Shown: in pieces, positions 8,838 to 16,790 of the stretch
Layout: each line of letters opens with the position of its first letter
Numbering within the stretch: the first letter of the stretch is position 1
From: Wenjunlia tyrosinilytica
GTDB taxonomy: Bacteria; Actinomycetota; Actinomycetes; Streptomycetales; Streptomycetaceae
NCBI RefSeq assembly: GCF_014646055.1
Contig: NZ_BMMS01000012.1
Location: 166,328 to 230,327 of the forward strand
Direction of reading: 5' to 3'
Length of the DNA: 64,000 nt
Program-made: the position numbers and the translations under genes
Notes under the pieces: generated by a model
The model's database searches: none
Seen by the model: the letters and a program-made list of their open reading frames with translations, nothing else
What the model was told of the DNA's origin: nothing

Positions 8838-9200
8838 ATGTGCAATCCGCAGTCCGTGCCGTTAGTGCGCGAGCGTCTGCTGGGCGAGGCCGTCGTCGTC
8901 GAACTGAGCGGCGAGGTCGACGCCTGCAGCGCCCCGCGTCTGTCCTCCTACCTCGACTCCCTCAGTGACCAGAGCGAGCCCGACGTCGTCGTGGACCTGC
9001 GCAAAGTCACCTTCATCGACTGCAGTGGGCTGTCCGTCCTGGTGCGCCTGCGCAACCGCGTGTGCGCCCGTTCCGGCCGGGTCCGGCTGGTGTGCAGCGA
9101 CCCGCGCACGCTGAAGACGCTGCACCTCACCAGGCTCAGCGGCCACTTCCCCATCCTCGCCGACCCCCCGGACTCGTCGCGCTCGGTAGACCAGGTGTGA
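8838..9200 (+). CDS. STAS-domain anti-sigma factor antagonist
   Basis: This 120-residue protein is a single STAS domain: GEAVVVELSGEVDACSAPRL, then VVVDLRKVTFIDCSGLSVLV in which DCSGL carries the serine expected to be phosphorylated. Such proteins (BldG, RsbV types) release sigma factors by binding an anti-sigma kinase. ATG 8838 has GAGG 5 bases upstream; an in-frame ATG at 8808 adds 10 residues and cannot be excluded. Codon 9 (8862-8864) is TTA, so it shares bldA dependence with its neighbour. The kinase-like gene at 9378 is a candidate partner. Confidence 0.87.
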   Translation: MCNPQSVPLVRERLLGEAVVVELSGEVDACSAPRLSSYLDSLSDQSEPDVVVDLRKVTFIDCSGLSVLVRLRNRVCARSGRVRLVCSDPRTLKTLHLTRLSGHFPILADPPDSSRSVDQV

Positions 9201-9377
9201 ACACGGTGTCAACGCGCCCTAGCCACAGGGCGATTGGCTGTTCTAGCGTGGAAGTACTGCCCGTGCCCCCGGCAGCACTCTCCGGCGAGTGTGCGGTGGC
9301 CCGACCCTGGCCCGATCCGGCCTGGTGGGCACCCGGCGCGCAGTGCAGCCCCCGATGACGCAGGACGTGGCCCGCTC

Positions 9378-9956
9378 ATGGTGAATCACGTGCGTCCGTC
9401 GCGCCTTCCGATGTCCGACGCCAGGCGCGCGGATCTCGATCTGTCGTGGACGTTCTCGGTGTCCCGAGCCCCCGGCAGCGACATGCTCGCCGCGCGGATG
9501 TCGCGCGCGGCGCTGGACGCCCTCGGCGCCGAGGACCAGTGCGGCAAAGTGGTCGCCGAGGCGGTGGAGCTGGCCTGCGGCTACCTGGTGCAGTACGGGC
9601 TCGCCCGGCGCTACCGGGTCACCCTGGGCCTGGACGGTCCACGCTGCGCGGTGGCGATCACCGACTACGGCTACGACCAGCCCGCCTCCTACTGGCACGG
9701 CGGCGATCTGCCCGCCCCGGCGACGTCCGGCGAAGTGGCGGCGCTGTGCCGGGAGTTGAGCGAGCAGATGGACGGGGTGCAGGTCCACCACGCCCTCGAC
9801 GGCGCGGTCCTGGTCCGCTTCCGCACCCATCTGCCGCCCGCGCCGGGCACCGCACCCGGTCCCGCGGCGCGCGGCGGCCCCATCGGTCCCGCGCCCGCGC
9901 GCTCACCCGCCCCCGGCGCCCCTCCCGTCCTCGGGACGGATGTCGGCACCCCGTGA
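9378..9956 (+). CDS. Degenerate RsbW-like (HATPase) protein
   Basis: A 192-residue protein whose core (about 20-150) resembles anti-sigma-factor serine kinases of the GHKL fold. The helix carrying the N-box reads VVAEAVELACGYLVQYG, lacking the Asn normally seen in SELVTNAVRHG-type motifs. No clear GxGL lid is visible; TDYGYDQP stands where the G1 box would be. It may have lost ATP binding and act only as a protein-binding partner. The last 50 residues are Pro/Ala/Gly-rich. ATG 9378 is chosen, though ATG 9411 is possible. It lies 177 bp after the STAS gene on the same strand. Confidence 0.62.
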   Translation: MVNHVRPSRLPMSDARRADLDLSWTFSVSRAPGSDMLAARMSRAALDALGAEDQCGKVVAEAVELACGYLVQYGLARRYRVTLGLDGPRCAVAITDYGYDQPASYWHGGDLPAPATSGEVAALCRELSEQMDGVQVHHALDGAVLVRFRTHLPPAPGTAPGPAARGGPIGPAPARSPAPGAPPVLGTDVGTP

Positions 9957-10033
9957 CAGGCTGATCGGCAGCCGGACCGGCACCCCCGGACCGGCCGAGG
10001 ATCGGGAAGAGTCGAAGGGCAAGGGCGACGGCC

Positions 10034-10438
10034 ATGGGCGAGAAGGCCACGGGCACATTCACCATCGACACCTGGGAGGACCGGGTCTACGACGAGCGGG
10101 AGGGCGCCACGCTCGGCAAGGTCCATGTGGAGAAGACCTTCGAAGGAGCGCTGAAGGGCACCGGCACCGCGGAGTTGCTGACCGTGCTCGACGGCGAGGG
10201 CAACCCCGCCGTCTATGTGGCGGTCGAGCGCTTCACCGGCACGCTGGACGGCCGGCCGGGCACCTTCGTCCTGCACCACACCGCCCCCGGCGGCCCTGGG
10301 GAGCGGATGTCGGTCCGTGTGGTCCCGGGCACGGCCACCGGGGAGCTCATCGGGCTCACCGGCACCCTCACCATCGACATCGACGACCAGGGCGCCCACT
10401 CGTACACGCTCGAGCACGACCAGCACGCGCGGGAGTGA
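10034..10438 (+). CDS. DUF3224 domain protein
   Basis: A 134-residue protein beginning MGEKATGTFTIDTWEDRVYD. The repeated short beta strands and the motifs KTFEGALKGTGTAELL and YVAVERFTGTLDGRPGTFVLHH mark DUF3224, a small beta-barrel family related to allene-oxide-cyclase-like folds. The function is unknown and there is no signal peptide. The stop is about 70 bp before the GntR gene on the same strand. Confidence 0.88.
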   Translation: MGEKATGTFTIDTWEDRVYDEREGATLGKVHVEKTFEGALKGTGTAELLTVLDGEGNPAVYVAVERFTGTLDGRPGTFVLHHTAPGGPGERMSVRVVPGTATGELIGLTGTLTIDIDDQGAHSYTLEHDQHARE

Positions 10439-10507
10439 CGCGTGCGGGAGGAGCGCTCCGGGCTTCGGCGACGCGGGCGGTCCGGCCGCCCGTGCGAGGA
10501 TCGGCCC

Positions 10508-11254
10508 ATGGACGCTTCGCCCGACTCCCCGGTCCGCAGCGGCATCCCCGAGCACGGCAGGGTCCCCAAGTACTACGCCGTGAAGACCCGGCTGTCGGCG
10601 GTCCTCGACGAGCTCGGCGAGGGCGGACTGCTCCCCACGGAACGGGATCTCGCCGAGCGCTTCGGGGTGGCCCGCGAGACCGTGCGGCAGGCGCTGCGTG
10701 AGCTCCTGCTCGAGGGGCGGGTACGCCGGCTGGGCCGGGGCACCGTCGTCGCGGGACCGAAGCTCGAACAGCCGCTGTCGCTGGCGAGCTACACCGAGGG
10801 GGTACGGCTCCAGGGCCGCCGACCCGGACGGAAGCTGATCTCCCTCGACCGCGCGACCGCCGACGCCTCGCTCGCCGGGCAGCTCGGCCTCGCCACCGGG
10901 GACCCGGTGTGGCACATGGAACGGGTCCTGCTCGCCGACGACGAGCGCGTGGGCATCGAGAGCACCTATGTGGGGGTGGCCCGGGCGCCTCGCCTGGACC
11001 GGGACTTCGACCCCGGCTCCTCCTTCTACGCCTTCGCGCGGGAGCGGCTCGGCATCGCCGTCGGGGAGGCCGAGGAGCGGATCGAGACGGTCCTGGCGAC
11101 GCCTCGCGAGGCGCTTTTGATCGGCACCCCTCCGGCGCTGCCGATGCTCCTGATCCACCGGCTCAGCCGGGACACCGAGGGCACCCCGCTGGAGCGGGTG
11201 CGTGCCCTGTACCGGGGCGACCGGTTCAGCTTCACCACACACCTGCGGGGCTGA
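10508..11254 (+). CDS. GntR/HutC-family regulator, PhnF-like
   Basis: A 248-residue regulator with an N-terminal GntR winged helix (LLPTERDLAERFGVARETVRQAL, about residues 39-61) and a C-terminal UTRA effector domain (about 95-245). GAGGA 7 bases upstream supports ATG 10508. HutC/PhnF-type repressors usually control the adjacent pathway. The next genes encode an FAD oxidoreductase and a phosphonatase-like HAD, so it is inferred to sense an aminophosphonate or its product. A GGTCTAG-type half-palindrome near 11298 is a candidate binding site. Confidence 0.87.
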   Translation: MDASPDSPVRSGIPEHGRVPKYYAVKTRLSAVLDELGEGGLLPTERDLAERFGVARETVRQALRELLLEGRVRRLGRGTVVAGPKLEQPLSLASYTEGVRLQGRRPGRKLISLDRATADASLAGQLGLATGDPVWHMERVLLADDERVGIESTYVGVARAPRLDRDFDPGSSFYAFARERLGIAVGEAEERIETVLATPREALLIGTPPALPMLLIHRLSRDTEGTPLERVRALYRGDRFSFTTHLRG

Positions 11255-11296
11255 GGCATTCCCCGTCACCTCCCGACTATCATTACGAAAAGATAA

Positions 11297-11319
11297 CGGG
11301 TCTAGTCCAAGCGGACCCG
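11297..11319. promoter_or_regulatory. Candidate GntR operator before the FAD oxidoreductase gene
   Basis: GGGTCTAGTCC (11298-11308) is one base from the symmetric core GGTCTAGACC typical of HutC/PhnF/DasR-class sites. CGGGTC (11297-11302) and GACCCG (11314-11319) also form an inverted repeat. The sequence follows an A/T-rich stretch that could be a promoter. The function is inferred. Confidence 0.45.
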
Positions 11320-11385
11320 CGCTGTTCACGATGGCGTGGTCGTCGCGTCGTGCGCGGGTCATCCGCCGTGAGGAGCGTTCGCTTC

Positions 11386-12516
11386 ATGAGAGTGATAGTC
11401 GTGGGAGCCGGAGTGCTGGGAACGATGCACGCCTGGCACGCGGTCCAGCGGGGCCACGAGGTGACCCACCTCGAGCGCGAGCCCGAGGCGCGCGGTGCCT
11501 CGGTGCGCAACTTCGGCCTGGTGTGGGTCGGCGGGCGCGCCGGTGGCGCCGAGCTGGAGACCGCCCTGCGCGGCCGGGAGCTGTGGGAGCGCATCGGCAC
11601 CGAGGTGCCGGGCCTCGGCTTCCGGCCCCATGGCTCCATGACCCTCGTCCGCCACGAGGCCGAACTCGCGGTGGCCCGCGCCGTCCTGGACCGCCCCGAC
11701 GCCGCTGCCCGGGGGCTCGAACTGCTGTCACCGCGAGAGGCCCGCGAGCTCAACCCGGCCCTGCGCGGGGACCACCTGGCCGCCCTGTGGTGCGAGCGTG
11801 ACGCCGCCGTCGAGCCCCGTACCGCCCAGCGCCTCCTGAAGGAGCGGCTGCTCGCCTCGGGCCGGTACACCTTTCTCGGCGGCCGCGAGGTGCGGGCGGT
11901 GGACGGGCCGCCCGGCAGCGCCTCGGTGCGCGACGACCGCGGCGAGGTGCACTCGGGCGACACGGTCGTGCTCTGCACGGGCGCCTGGACCGGCGGCCTG
12001 GTGCGCGAGCTGGCCCCCGACCTGCCGGTGCGCCGTGTGCGGTTGCAGATGATGCAGACCGACCCCCTCGGGGAGGCACTCACCACCTCCGTCGCCGACG
12101 GCGACAGCTTCCGCTACTACCCGGCCTACTCAGGACCCGAGCTCGACGCGCTCACCTCCGGACACCCCCGGACACCGGTCGCCACCCGGCACCGGATGCA
12201 GTTGCTGATGGTGCAGCGCCAGGACGGCGGGCTGACCGTCGGTGACACCCATGAGTACGACGAGCCGTTCGGCTTCGACGTCGTGGAGGAGCCGTACGAG
12301 CACCTGGCCGCCGTCGCCGCGTCCCTGCTGGGCCGCCCTCTGCCGCGGATCCGCCGCCGCTGGGCCGGCGTGTACGCGCAGTGCGCCGACTCCTCCCGCG
12401 TGGTCCACCGCCAGGAGGTACGGGACGCGGTGTGGCTGGTGACCGGCCCCGGCGGGCGCGGCATGACCTGCTCCCCGGCGATAGCCGAGACGACCGCGGA
12501 CGAACTCGGCTGGTGA
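11386..12516 (+). CDS. TIGR03364-type FAD-dependent oxidoreductase
   Basis: A 376-residue DAO-superfamily flavoenzyme. The N-terminus MRVIVVGAGVLGTMHAWHAV is a Rossmann GxGxxG dinucleotide motif, followed by E/R-rich FAD contacts and a C-terminal GPGGRGMTCSPAIAE motif. It resembles the clade defined as TIGR03364, which is characteristically next to phosphonatase-like HADs and is proposed to deaminate oxidatively an aminophosphonate related to 2-aminoethylphosphonate. That neighbour is present here. AGGAG precedes ATG 11386. The exact substrate is not shown by the sequence. Confidence 0.83.
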   Translation: MRVIVVGAGVLGTMHAWHAVQRGHEVTHLEREPEARGASVRNFGLVWVGGRAGGAELETALRGRELWERIGTEVPGLGFRPHGSMTLVRHEAELAVARAVLDRPDAAARGLELLSPREARELNPALRGDHLAALWCERDAAVEPRTAQRLLKERLLASGRYTFLGGREVRAVDGPPGSASVRDDRGEVHSGDTVVLCTGAWTGGLVRELAPDLPVRRVRLQMMQTDPLGEALTTSVADGDSFRYYPAYSGPELDALTSGHPRTPVATRHRMQLLMVQRQDGGLTVGDTHEYDEPFGFDVVEEPYEHLAAVAASLLGRPLPRIRRRWAGVYAQCADSSRVVHRQEVRDAVWLVTGPGGRGMTCSPAIAETTADELGW

Positions 12517-12524
12517 ACGGCGCC

Positions 12525-13424
12525 ATGAGGGACAGGACCGGCGGCGACGGCAGCGACGACGGCGACGGCGTGAAGGACCGGAAGGGAATCCGGAAAGGAA
12601 TCCGGAAGGGAATGGAGAACATGGACGCCAACAGGAGCGACGGCTTGAGGACCGGCGAGAAGAGGACCGGCGAGAAGAAGGCCGGCGACAGGAGGGGGGA
12701 CGACAGCAGGATGGACGACAAGAGGGACGACCGGAGGGACGACGCGGACGGCCGCATCGAGCTCGTGGTGCTCGACATGGCGGGGACGACCGTCGCCGAC
12801 CGCGGGCTGGTCGAGCAGGCGTTCGCCGTGGCCGCCGAGCGGTGCGGAGTGATCCCCGGCAGCGACGACCACGAGGCCAAACTCGACTACGTGCGCCGCA
12901 CGATGGGCGAGTCGAAGATCTCCGTCTTCCGTGAGCTCTTCGGCGACGAGGGCCTCGCCCAGCGCGCCAACCGGGAGTTCGAGAACGCCTACCACGACCT
13001 CATCGACGCCGGTGGCTGCGCTCCCCTGCCCGGCGCGGTCGAGGCCATCGAGCGATTGCGGGCCGGCGGACGCAAGGTGGTGCTGACCACCGGGTTCTCC
13101 CGGGCCACCCGGGACCGCGTCCTGGACGCGCTCGACTGGCACGGGCTGGTCGACCTCACCCTGTGCCCGGCCGACGCCGGACGCGGCCGCCCCTACCCCG
13201 ACATGGTGCTGCACGCCCTGCTGCGCACGGGCGGACGGGACGTCCGGCGGATCGCCGTGGCGGGGGACACCGGCTACGACATGCTGACCGGCCGCCGAGC
13301 GGGGGCGAGTGTCGTCGCGGGCGTGCTGACCGGAGCACACGGCAAGGGCAGGCTGGCCGAGTCGGGAGCCACCCACGTCCTCGGCTCCGTGGCCGAACTG
13401 CCCGCGCTCCTGGAGTCCCGGTAG
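12525..13424 (+). CDS. Phosphonatase-like HAD hydrolase (TIGR03351 type)
   Basis: The catalytic domain (about residues 80-299) starts LVVLDMAGTTVADRGLVEQAF, the DxAGTT motif of phosphonoacetaldehyde-hydrolase-like HADs, with VVLTTGFSR as motif II and AVAGDTGYDMLTGRRAGA as motif IV. It probably cleaves the C-P bond of the aldehyde made by the preceding oxidoreductase. The 80-residue N-terminal extension is made of charged repeats (GEKRTGEKKAGDRRGDD) from purine-rich DNA repeats and is probably not part of the ancestral protein. Starts at 12612 or 12621 are equally plausible; the gap to the upstream gene is 8 bp from ATG 12525. Confidence 0.8.
   Translation: MRDRTGGDGSDDGDGVKDRKGIRKGIRKGMENMDANRSDGLRTGEKRTGEKKAGDRRGDDSRMDDKRDDRRDDADGRIELVVLDMAGTTVADRGLVEQAFAVAAERCGVIPGSDDHEAKLDYVRRTMGESKISVFRELFGDEGLAQRANREFENAYHDLIDAGGCAPLPGAVEAIERLRAGGRKVVLTTGFSRATRDRVLDALDWHGLVDLTLCPADAGRGRPYPDMVLHALLRTGGRDVRRIAVAGDTGYDMLTGRRAGASVVAGVLTGAHGKGRLAESGATHVLGSVAELPALLESR
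12542..12760. repeat. Purine-rich imperfect repeats at the HAD 5' end
   Basis: Short repeats such as GGAAGGGAATCC/GGAAAGGAATCC, then two GGACCGGCGAGAAG copies, then GGACGAC-rich units cover the first 80 codons of the HAD gene. The encoded sequence is highly charged and unlike any HAD domain. This looks like a slippage-generated extension. Confidence 0.6.
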
Positions 13425-13539
13425 CCGGGCGCGCGCGTGTCTCGGGCAGCGGACGCGGCGGCCGTCCGCGGCGCCCCGCCGTTAGGCTGACCCTGTCTGG
13501 AAGTCTTGTCGGACAACAGCACGAAGTGGAGCCAGCCCA

Positions 13540-14319
13540 GTGGCAGAGCGCAAGCCGGTCGAGTCGTGGCTCACCGATATGGACGGGGTGCTGATTCACG
13601 AGGGCACCCCCATCCCCGGCGCGGACGAGTTCCTCAAGCGGCTGCGGACCTCCGGAAAGCCGTTCCTCGTCCTCACCAACAACTCGATCTACACCCCGCG
13701 CGACCTGCACGCCCGGCTGAACCGCATGGGCCTCGAGGTGCCCGTGGAGTCGATCTGGACCTCGGCGCTGGCGACGGCGCAGTTCCTCGACGGCCAGCGC
13801 CCCGGCGGTACCGCGTACGTCATCGGCGAGGCGGGCGTGACCACCGCGCTGCACGACATCGGCTACGTCCTCACCGACACCGCGCCCGACTACGTGGTGC
13901 TGGGAGAGACGCGCACCTACAGCTTCGAGGCGCTGACGAAGGCCATCCGGCTGATCAACGACGGTGCCCGGTTCATCGCCACCAACCCCGACGAGGTGGG
14001 CCCCTCCGCCGAGGGCGCCCTTCCGGCCACGGGTTCGGTGGCCGCCCTGATCACCAAGGCGACGGGCAAGGAGCCCTACTTCGTGGGCAAGCCCAATTCG
14101 CTGATGATGCGCGAGGGCCTGAACCGCATCGGGGTCCACTCCGAGTCCAGCGCGATGATCGGCGACCGGATGGACACCGATGTGCTCGCGGGCATGGAGG
14201 CGGGCATGGAGACCGTGCTCGTGCTCACCGGACTCACCCGTCCGGAGGAGGTCGACCGATTCCCGTACCGGGCGAGCCGGGTCGTCAACTCGATCGCGGA
14301 CCTGGTCGACGAGATCTAG
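13540..14319 (+). CDS. HAD-IIA family hydrolase (NagD-like)
   Basis: A 259-residue HAD phosphatase of subfamily IIA. Motif I is TDMDGVLIHEG (residues 12-22), motif II VLTNNS, then a C2 cap, and motif IV AMIGDRMDTDVLAGMEAGM. NagD-type enzymes dephosphorylate nucleotides and sugar phosphates in the cytoplasm. The start is GTG 13540. A TAGGCT -10-like box at 13483-13488 gives it its own promoter, so it need not belong to the phosphonate operon. Confidence 0.88.
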   Translation: MAERKPVESWLTDMDGVLIHEGTPIPGADEFLKRLRTSGKPFLVLTNNSIYTPRDLHARLNRMGLEVPVESIWTSALATAQFLDGQRPGGTAYVIGEAGVTTALHDIGYVLTDTAPDYVVLGETRTYSFEALTKAIRLINDGARFIATNPDEVGPSAEGALPATGSVAALITKATGKEPYFVGKPNSLMMREGLNRIGVHSESSAMIGDRMDTDVLAGMEAGMETVLVLTGLTRPEEVDRFPYRASRVVNSIADLVDEI

Positions 14320-14371
14320 AAGATCCAGAAGGCCGCGGGGCAACCGGAAGGCGCGGGCGGCCGGAAAGCCT

Positions 14372-15505
14372 CTAGGCGGTCGGCGGGGACGATCCGACCC
14401 TGCCCGGCAGGGACGTCCTGGTGGCCGGTGCCAGCACCAGCTCGGCGGCCCCGTCCGCCACCGCCCGCGCTCCCCCGGGCACCAGCGTCACCGGGACGGT
14501 GTCCCGTGCCGGGTCCTGGAGCCGTTCCGAGAGCACCGCGCCGACCTCGCGCACATACCGCTCGGGCTCGGCGAGCACGGCCCGTCCGCCGAGCACGACC
14601 CGGTCGATGTCGAGCAGCCGCAGCAGGTTGGCCGCGCCGATGCCCAGCAGATGGGCGGCGCCCACGACGTCGCGGGCGCCGAGCGCGGCCAGGCACAGCG
14701 CCTCCAGGCAGCCCCGGCTGCCGCACGCGCACACCGGGCCGTCGAGCTGGACGACCTGGTGGCCGAACTCCCCGGCCCCCGAGCGCGACCCCCGGTACAG
14801 CGTCCCGTCCAGGACCAGCCCGGCCCCGAGTCCCGTACCCAGGTGCAGATAGGCGCAGTTGGCGCTGCGCACATCACCGAGGACGGCGAGCACCGCCGCG
14901 TTGGTGTCCTTGTCCAGCACCACCGGCAGACCGAGCCGCTGGGCGAGCACGTCCCGCAGCGGGAAGCCGTCCCACTCGGCGTGGTGGGTGACCCGGTGCA
15001 GCACCCCGGCCTTGTGGTCCAGTGGCCCGGGGCAGGCCACGCCCACACCCAGCACCAGGCCCTCGACGCCCAGCATGGTGGCCCGTGCCTCCTCGATCAC
15101 CCTGGCCAGCGCGGCCTCCGGGTGGGCGCCGAGGTTGAAGGCGACGGTCCGGGCGACCGTCGGCATACCCGGCGGGTCGGCAAGATCGGCGAGGAGCACG
15201 GTCAGCTCGTCGCGGTCGATGTGCACACCGACGGCGTAGCGGGCTCCTCGGACCAGCCGCATCAGCGTGCGGGGCTTGCCTCCCGTGGAGGCGCCCCGCC
15301 CGGCCTCCTCGACCACTCCCTCTTCCCGGAGCCGCCCCAGGATCTTGCTGACGGCCTGCGGAGTCAGTCCCGTCCTGGCCGCGATCTCGACACGGCTGAA
15401 CCCGCCCTCGTCGATGGCCGATGAGGTGCGCATCAGATCGAGGACGACCGCGTCGTTGTGGCTGCGCAACGCGGGCAGATTGGCTCCGGCGATTCCTATG
15501 GTCAC
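14372..15505 (-). CDS. ROK-family transcriptional repressor
   Basis: A 377-residue regulator with a MarR-like winged helix (FSRVEIAARTGLTPQAVSKILGRLREEG, about residues 36-63) followed by a ROK sugar-kinase-like domain. The zinc motif CACGSRGCLEALC is intact. ROK repressors bind sugars or sugar phosphates and control neighbouring catabolic genes. GTG 15505 is chosen; GACAAT six bases upstream suggests a leaderless transcript. It diverges from a Gfo/Idh/MocA gene with a shared dyad operator, so that gene is the likely target. Confidence 0.88.
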   Translation of the reverse strand: MTIGIAGANLPALRSHNDAVVLDLMRTSSAIDEGGFSRVEIAARTGLTPQAVSKILGRLREEGVVEEAGRGASTGGKPRTLMRLVRGARYAVGVHIDRDELTVLLADLADPPGMPTVARTVAFNLGAHPEAALARVIEEARATMLGVEGLVLGVGVACPGPLDHKAGVLHRVTHHAEWDGFPLRDVLAQRLGLPVVLDKDTNAAVLAVLGDVRSANCAYLHLGTGLGAGLVLDGTLYRGSRSGAGEFGHQVVQLDGPVCACGSRGCLEALCLAALGARDVVGAAHLLGIGAANLLRLLDIDRVVLGGRAVLAEPERYVREVGAVLSERLQDPARDTVPVTLVPGGARAVADGAAELVLAPATRTSLPGRVGSSPPTA

Positions 15506-15530
15506 TCCACCATTGTCCCATCGCCTTGAA

Positions 15531-15553
15531 CTTTGGCAACAGTGTTGCTTAAG
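15531..15553. promoter_or_regulatory. Dyad operator between ROK and Gfo/Idh genes
   Basis: GCAACA-G-TGTTGC is a perfect 13-bp palindrome (15536-15548) and outer CTT/AAG bases extend the symmetry to 23 bp. It overlaps the region expected to hold the -10 of the Gfo/Idh gene (start 15561) and lies 26 bp from the ROK start. Control of both promoters by the ROK protein is a direct inference. Confidence 0.7.
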
Positions 15554-15560
15554 TATCCGC

Positions 15561-16622
15561 ATGAGCATCGGCATCCCTTCGCGCGTCGGCCTGGTGGGCT
15601 ACGGCCTCGCCGGCTCCGTCTTCCACGGCCCGCTGATCGAAGCCACGGACGGCCTCGCGCTCACCAGCGTCGTGACCGCCGACCCCGACCGGCGGGACCA
15701 GGTCCGGGCGCAGCACCCCGAGGCCCTCGTCCTCTCCGCCTTCGACGAGCTGCTGGCCGCACACCCCGATCTGATCGTCGTGGCCTCCCCCAACCGGACC
15801 CATGTGCCCCTCGCGCGAGCGGCCCTCGAGGCCGGGATCGCGGTCGTCGTGGACAAACCCCTGGCGGGGACGGCGGCCGAGGGCCAGGCACTGGTGGAGC
15901 TGGCCGCCGAGCGCGGACTCCTGCTGAGCGTGTTCCAGAACCGCCGATGGGACAACGACTTCCTCACCCTGCGCTCGCTCATGGACAAGGGCGAGCTGGG
16001 GGACGTCCTGCGCTTCGAGTCGAGGTTCGAGCGCTGGCGCCCCGAGCTCAAGGGCGGCTGGCGCGAGTCCGGCGACCCGGCCGAGGTGGGCGGCCTGCTG
16101 TACGACCTCGGCAGCCACCTCGTGGACCAGGCGCTCACGCTGTTCGGCCCACCGGAGCAGGTCTACGCCGAGGTGGACGTACGGCGCGAGGGCGCGAGGG
16201 CCGACGACGACGCGTTCATCGCGCTGCGGCACCGCGGCGGGGCGCGCTCCCACCTGTGGATGAGCGCGGTGGCCTCACGGCTCGGGCCGCGCCTGCGGGT
16301 GCTGGGCAGCCGGGCGGGCTATGTGAAGTACGGCCTCGATCCGCAGGAGGCGGCGCTGAAGGAGGGCTGGGACCCGGTCTCTACGCACGACCACACCTGG
16401 GGCGCGGAGCCGGAGGAGATGTGGGGCACGGTGGGGGCCGGCGAGGACACCCGGCTGGTCCCGAGCCTTCCGGGCGACTACCCGGCGTACTACAGGGGCA
16501 TCGCCAAGGCGCTGCGGGAAGGCGGTCCCGCGCCGGTCGAGGGGTCGGACGCGGTGAATGTGCTGTGCGTCCTCGAAGCGGCCGGGCGATCGGCCGCCGA
16601 GGGCCGCGCGGTCCGGCTCTGA
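15561..16622 (+). CDS. Gfo/Idh/MocA-family NAD(P)-dependent oxidoreductase
   Basis: A 353-residue dehydrogenase. The Rossmann motif VGLVGYGLAGSVFHGPLI occupies residues 9-26, the VDKPLAG motif with the conserved Lys-Pro is near 98-104, and the C-terminal beta-sheet domain follows with GGLLYDLGSHLVDQALTLFG, whose His is conserved. These enzymes oxidise sugars, inositols or related polyols. ATG 15561 has no ribosome site and lies just after the operator, which fits a leaderless mRNA. The ROK repressor beside it suggests sugar-dependent induction. The substrate is unknown. Confidence 0.88.
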   Translation: MSIGIPSRVGLVGYGLAGSVFHGPLIEATDGLALTSVVTADPDRRDQVRAQHPEALVLSAFDELLAAHPDLIVVASPNRTHVPLARAALEAGIAVVVDKPLAGTAAEGQALVELAAERGLLLSVFQNRRWDNDFLTLRSLMDKGELGDVLRFESRFERWRPELKGGWRESGDPAEVGGLLYDLGSHLVDQALTLFGPPEQVYAEVDVRREGARADDDAFIALRHRGGARSHLWMSAVASRLGPRLRVLGSRAGYVKYGLDPQEAALKEGWDPVSTHDHTWGAEPEEMWGTVGAGEDTRLVPSLPGDYPAYYRGIAKALREGGPAPVEGSDAVNVLCVLEAAGRSAAEGRAVRL

Positions 16623-16724
16623 GCCCGCTGCCGCCCGCTCCATCCGCAGTGCCGTTTCCGCCCGCTCCCCGCGGAGCCACCGGGTTTTGGCTCGGCCGGC
16701 AGGCTCCCGCGCGGGTGAGCCCGC

Positions 16725-16760
16725 AGGGCGCCGATCATCCTGGCCGATGATCGGCGCCCT
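16725..16760. terminator. Bidirectional hairpin terminator
   Basis: A perfect 15-bp stem (16725-16739 with 16746-16760) closes a six-base loop between the convergent Gfo/Idh and FAH genes. No T-tract follows on either strand, as is common in high-GC genomes. Confidence 0.75.
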
Positions 16761-16790
16761 GGGGCGGTCCTTCACCTGCCCCCGGCGCGG

